Shown in pieces: positions 59,318-60,838 of a stretch of 60,838 nt of DNA. Position 1 is the stretch's first letter. Each line of letters opens with the position of its first letter. The DNA lies in the IMG/VR virus record IMGVR_UViG_3300048635_000011, positions 1-60,838 of that record, one strand, 5' to 3'. This stretch comes from a virus. Position numbers and translations under genes: made by a program. The notes beneath the pieces are model-generated. The model was not told the DNA's origin and made no database searches. It saw only the letters and a program-made list of their open reading frames with translations.

Positions 59318-59394
59318 TATACCCTTGTCAGATTACACACATAACCTTAAACCGCTTAGAGAGCCTCTGAGTGCGTTGTGTAGTATAGTTTTTT

Positions 59395-59429
59395 AAAACA
59401 CTTATTTAGACATATGGAAATCAATCCAT
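59395..59429 (+). promoter_or_regulatory. Early promoter-hairpin element E9
   Basis: AAAACACTTATTTAGA is followed by hairpin ATGGA-AATCAA-TCCAT. Its stem is fully different in sequence from E1-E6 but still paired. Confidence 0.6.
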
Positions 59430-59445
59430 TTATCAGGAGAATATC

Positions 59446-60183
59446 ATGCAAGTAATATATCACACCAAGTTTGATAAACGTAACTGTAAACTAAACCCTA
59501 ACTCACTCTTTGTCTTTGGAGATAATGCAGAGGGTTGGGGTAAGAAAGGACAAGCCATCATACGTGATGAACCAAATACATCAGGTATTATAACTAAGTT
59601 ATACCCATCTATGGCTCAATCCAGTATGTTCATGGATAATTCAAAATGTCTATTTAAGATGTTGAAATCAATCATACAAATGGAGAAAGACTCAGTAATC
59701 TATGAACACGTTGTATTTCCTACTAACTGTTGGGGCAGTGGATTAAGTAAAATGCAAGCGCATAGCCCTAAACTGTTCAAAAGACTGTTCTTGTACCACC
59801 AATCCTTTAAGTATAAGTCTTATCAATCTAAAGATATACAGAAGTTTGTAGTGTGCAACAAGATGATAACTAGAGGGGGGGTTAGTTCGAGTAGTGATAA
59901 GTACCAATACACTTATGAACCAACTCATGAGATTAACGTAAAGCGGTATCATAAATATGATATAGTTGGCGTATCAGTTAATGGTAGACGTAGTAACCGT
60001 ATATCGTTCGATAAACATTTGATTAACTTAGCAATTAAAGCTGGGGTTACCTTTGTTTGTGATAACGAAGACAATCGTAATAGACGTTATAATATTGGTG
60101 AACAGGAGTTCGCACGATATATTAAAGAAAGAGGGTATAAACAAGTAGCAAACAACCAATTTCGTGCAGTATTTAAGAAGTAA
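59446..60183 (+). CDS. Macro-like (ADP-ribose-associated) early protein
   Basis: The 245-aa protein starts with the pattern NPNSLFVFGDNAEGWGKKGQA, then IIRDEPNTSGIITKLYP, known from phage proteins of a macro-related family (FGDN...GxGGQA...GIPTK). The C-terminal 110 residues form a second region (YDIVGVSVNGRRSNRISFDK) without a match. Standing next to NADAR, it may bind or process ADP-ribose derivatives. AGGAGAATATC precedes the start. It probably has its own promoter (E9). Confidence 0.55.
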   Translation: MQVIYHTKFDKRNCKLNPNSLFVFGDNAEGWGKKGQAIIRDEPNTSGIITKLYPSMAQSSMFMDNSKCLFKMLKSIIQMEKDSVIYEHVVFPTNCWGSGLSKMQAHSPKLFKRLFLYHQSFKYKSYQSKDIQKFVVCNKMITRGGVSSSSDKYQYTYEPTHEINVKRYHKYDIVGVSVNGRRSNRISFDKHLINLAIKAGVTFVCDNEDNRNRRYNIGEQEFARYIKERGYKQVANNQFRAVFKK

Positions 60184-60195
60184 CTTTTAATAACT

Positions 60196-60214
60196 TGGGG
60201 ACTAACCATCCCCA
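60196..60214 (+). terminator. Short GC hairpin between genes
   Basis: TGGGGA/TCCCCA with a 7-nt loop and no T-tract. The AGGAG of the next gene follows 3 nt later. Confidence 0.35.
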
Positions 60215-60226
60215 TAGGAGTAATAA

Positions 60227-60838
60227 ATGTCAAACCTAGAATTACAGTTAGAAAACGAGAAAGTAATTAAACAAACCAAACTAATAGCTATAGATCAATA
60301 TGTGAGCAATCGTAACTATGAGGAGATGCCTACATTCCAATTAGTACTCAATAACATTATGGGTTACATGGAGAACACAACTTATAATAGAGACATAGAA
60401 CTATATAAAGATATGACTCCTACTAAGGTAGTAGAGATAATGGTTGCTATTCTAAAGCAAGCAATGTTACACCCTGAAGAAACCAAAATTCAAGTAATTG
60501 GTTCGGGGGTTATACCAACTATCGGTGTGGAACACCTAGAAGACGGTATCTACATATTTGGGAACATTATCTTCCTAATGAAGGATAAGCTCATTGAGAT
60601 AAACAAGTCTGAGTTGACTGGTGAACACTACGTTAGCAGTAAAATATTACTGCCTAAAGAGTTAGACTATCCAACTCATTACCCTATGCCTATAGTACAT
60701 GGGCACAAGTATAAAACTATGTATGTAAACCCTATGTTAAAGGCTAAGGGCTATACTAAACCTTCAACTACTGTATTGGATATACTATCTAAGGTGAAGT
60801 TATCTCTTATCCCTCAAATCACTAGACTCCCATTCCCT
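60227..60838 (+). CDS. Partial gene, possibly N4 RNAP1-like polymerase subunit
   Basis: The frame is open for 204 codons to the window edge (3' end missing). AGGAG precedes the ATG. The helical N terminus is followed by ILLPKELDYPTHYPMPIVHG and a helical VLDILSKVKLSLIP, which recalls the region before the first polymerase motif in single-subunit RNA polymerases. In N4, RNAP1 lies among early genes. This is a guess; the remainder of the gene is needed. Confidence 0.4.
   Translation, partial: MSNLELQLENEKVIKQTKLIAIDQYVSNRNYEEMPTFQLVLNNIMGYMENTTYNRDIELYKDMTPTKVVEIMVAILKQAMLHPEETKIQVIGSGVIPTIGVEHLEDGIYIFGNIIFLMKDKLIEINKSELTGEHYVSSKILLPKELDYPTHYPMPIVHGHKYKTMYVNPMLKAKGYTKPSTTVLDILSKVKLSLIPQITRLPFP

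Overview
The window looks like a large part of the genome of a lytic, N4-like podovirus (Schitoviridae-type) of a Gram-negative, AT-rich host. The evidence is a 4156-codon virion protein with the catalytic motifs of the N4 virion RNA polymerase, an N4-gp56-type major capsid protein, N4-type portal and large terminase, an overlapping two-gene spanin-like pair (one member a lipoprotein), and no integrase or lysogeny repressor. Base composition is strongly AT-rich throughout. No DNA polymerase and no NrdA are visible, and the last gene runs off the right edge, so the window is only part of the genome.

Layout. (1) 1-22578, plus strand: middle-type genes. A control region (1-318) precedes a winged-helix RepL-like protein and a run of small, tightly overlapped unknown genes. 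Nucleotide-metabolism and modification genes follow (MazG-like, nucleotidyltransferase-like, NrdB with an intein), then a GIY-YIG nuclease, a beta-helix lipoprotein and a replication/recombination block (PD-(D/E)XK nuclease, helicase-primase, Sak4-like ATPase, ssDNA-binding protein, RusA resolvase). An anti-Thoeris Tad2-like gene and a compact RNA cluster (19800-20450) sit inside this block. The RNA cluster has tRNA-Tyr, a Gly-type tRNA and one tRNA gene nested in the anticodon loop of another. (2) 22575-52930, minus strand: late genes in N4-like order, from small terminase, holin, endolysin, spanins and large terminase through a collagen-like fibre, portal, scaffold, capsid and internal virion proteins to the giant RNA polymerase. 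(3) 52931-53435: a non-coding, G-poor segment between divergent transcription units. In N4 the early genes start at the left terminus and the late operon starts near the right terminus, so this is the natural place for the physical genome ends; the coordinate origin of the window would then be arbitrary. (4) 53436-60838, plus strand: early-type genes. Nine copies of one promoter-like element, each ending in a small hairpin, precede most genes, and hairpin terminators separate them. Products include a SLOG-fold protein, a NADAR protein, a macro-like protein and two small proteins with SSB-like acidic-IPF tails.

How it fits together. The giant polymerase is presumably packaged and injected to transcribe the early array. 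Early proteins then face host defences and replication proteins, and the middle block supplies dNTP metabolism and replication. A duplicated control module (phage-type promoter plus three 18-bp palindromes spaced 22 bp) lies before the first middle gene and again before a late structural gene at 47.9 kb, suggesting that one regulator couples the two. The most novel signals are three copies of a 57-nt element whose differences are almost all compensatory, the tRNA-in-tRNA arrangement, and the early promoter-hairpin array.
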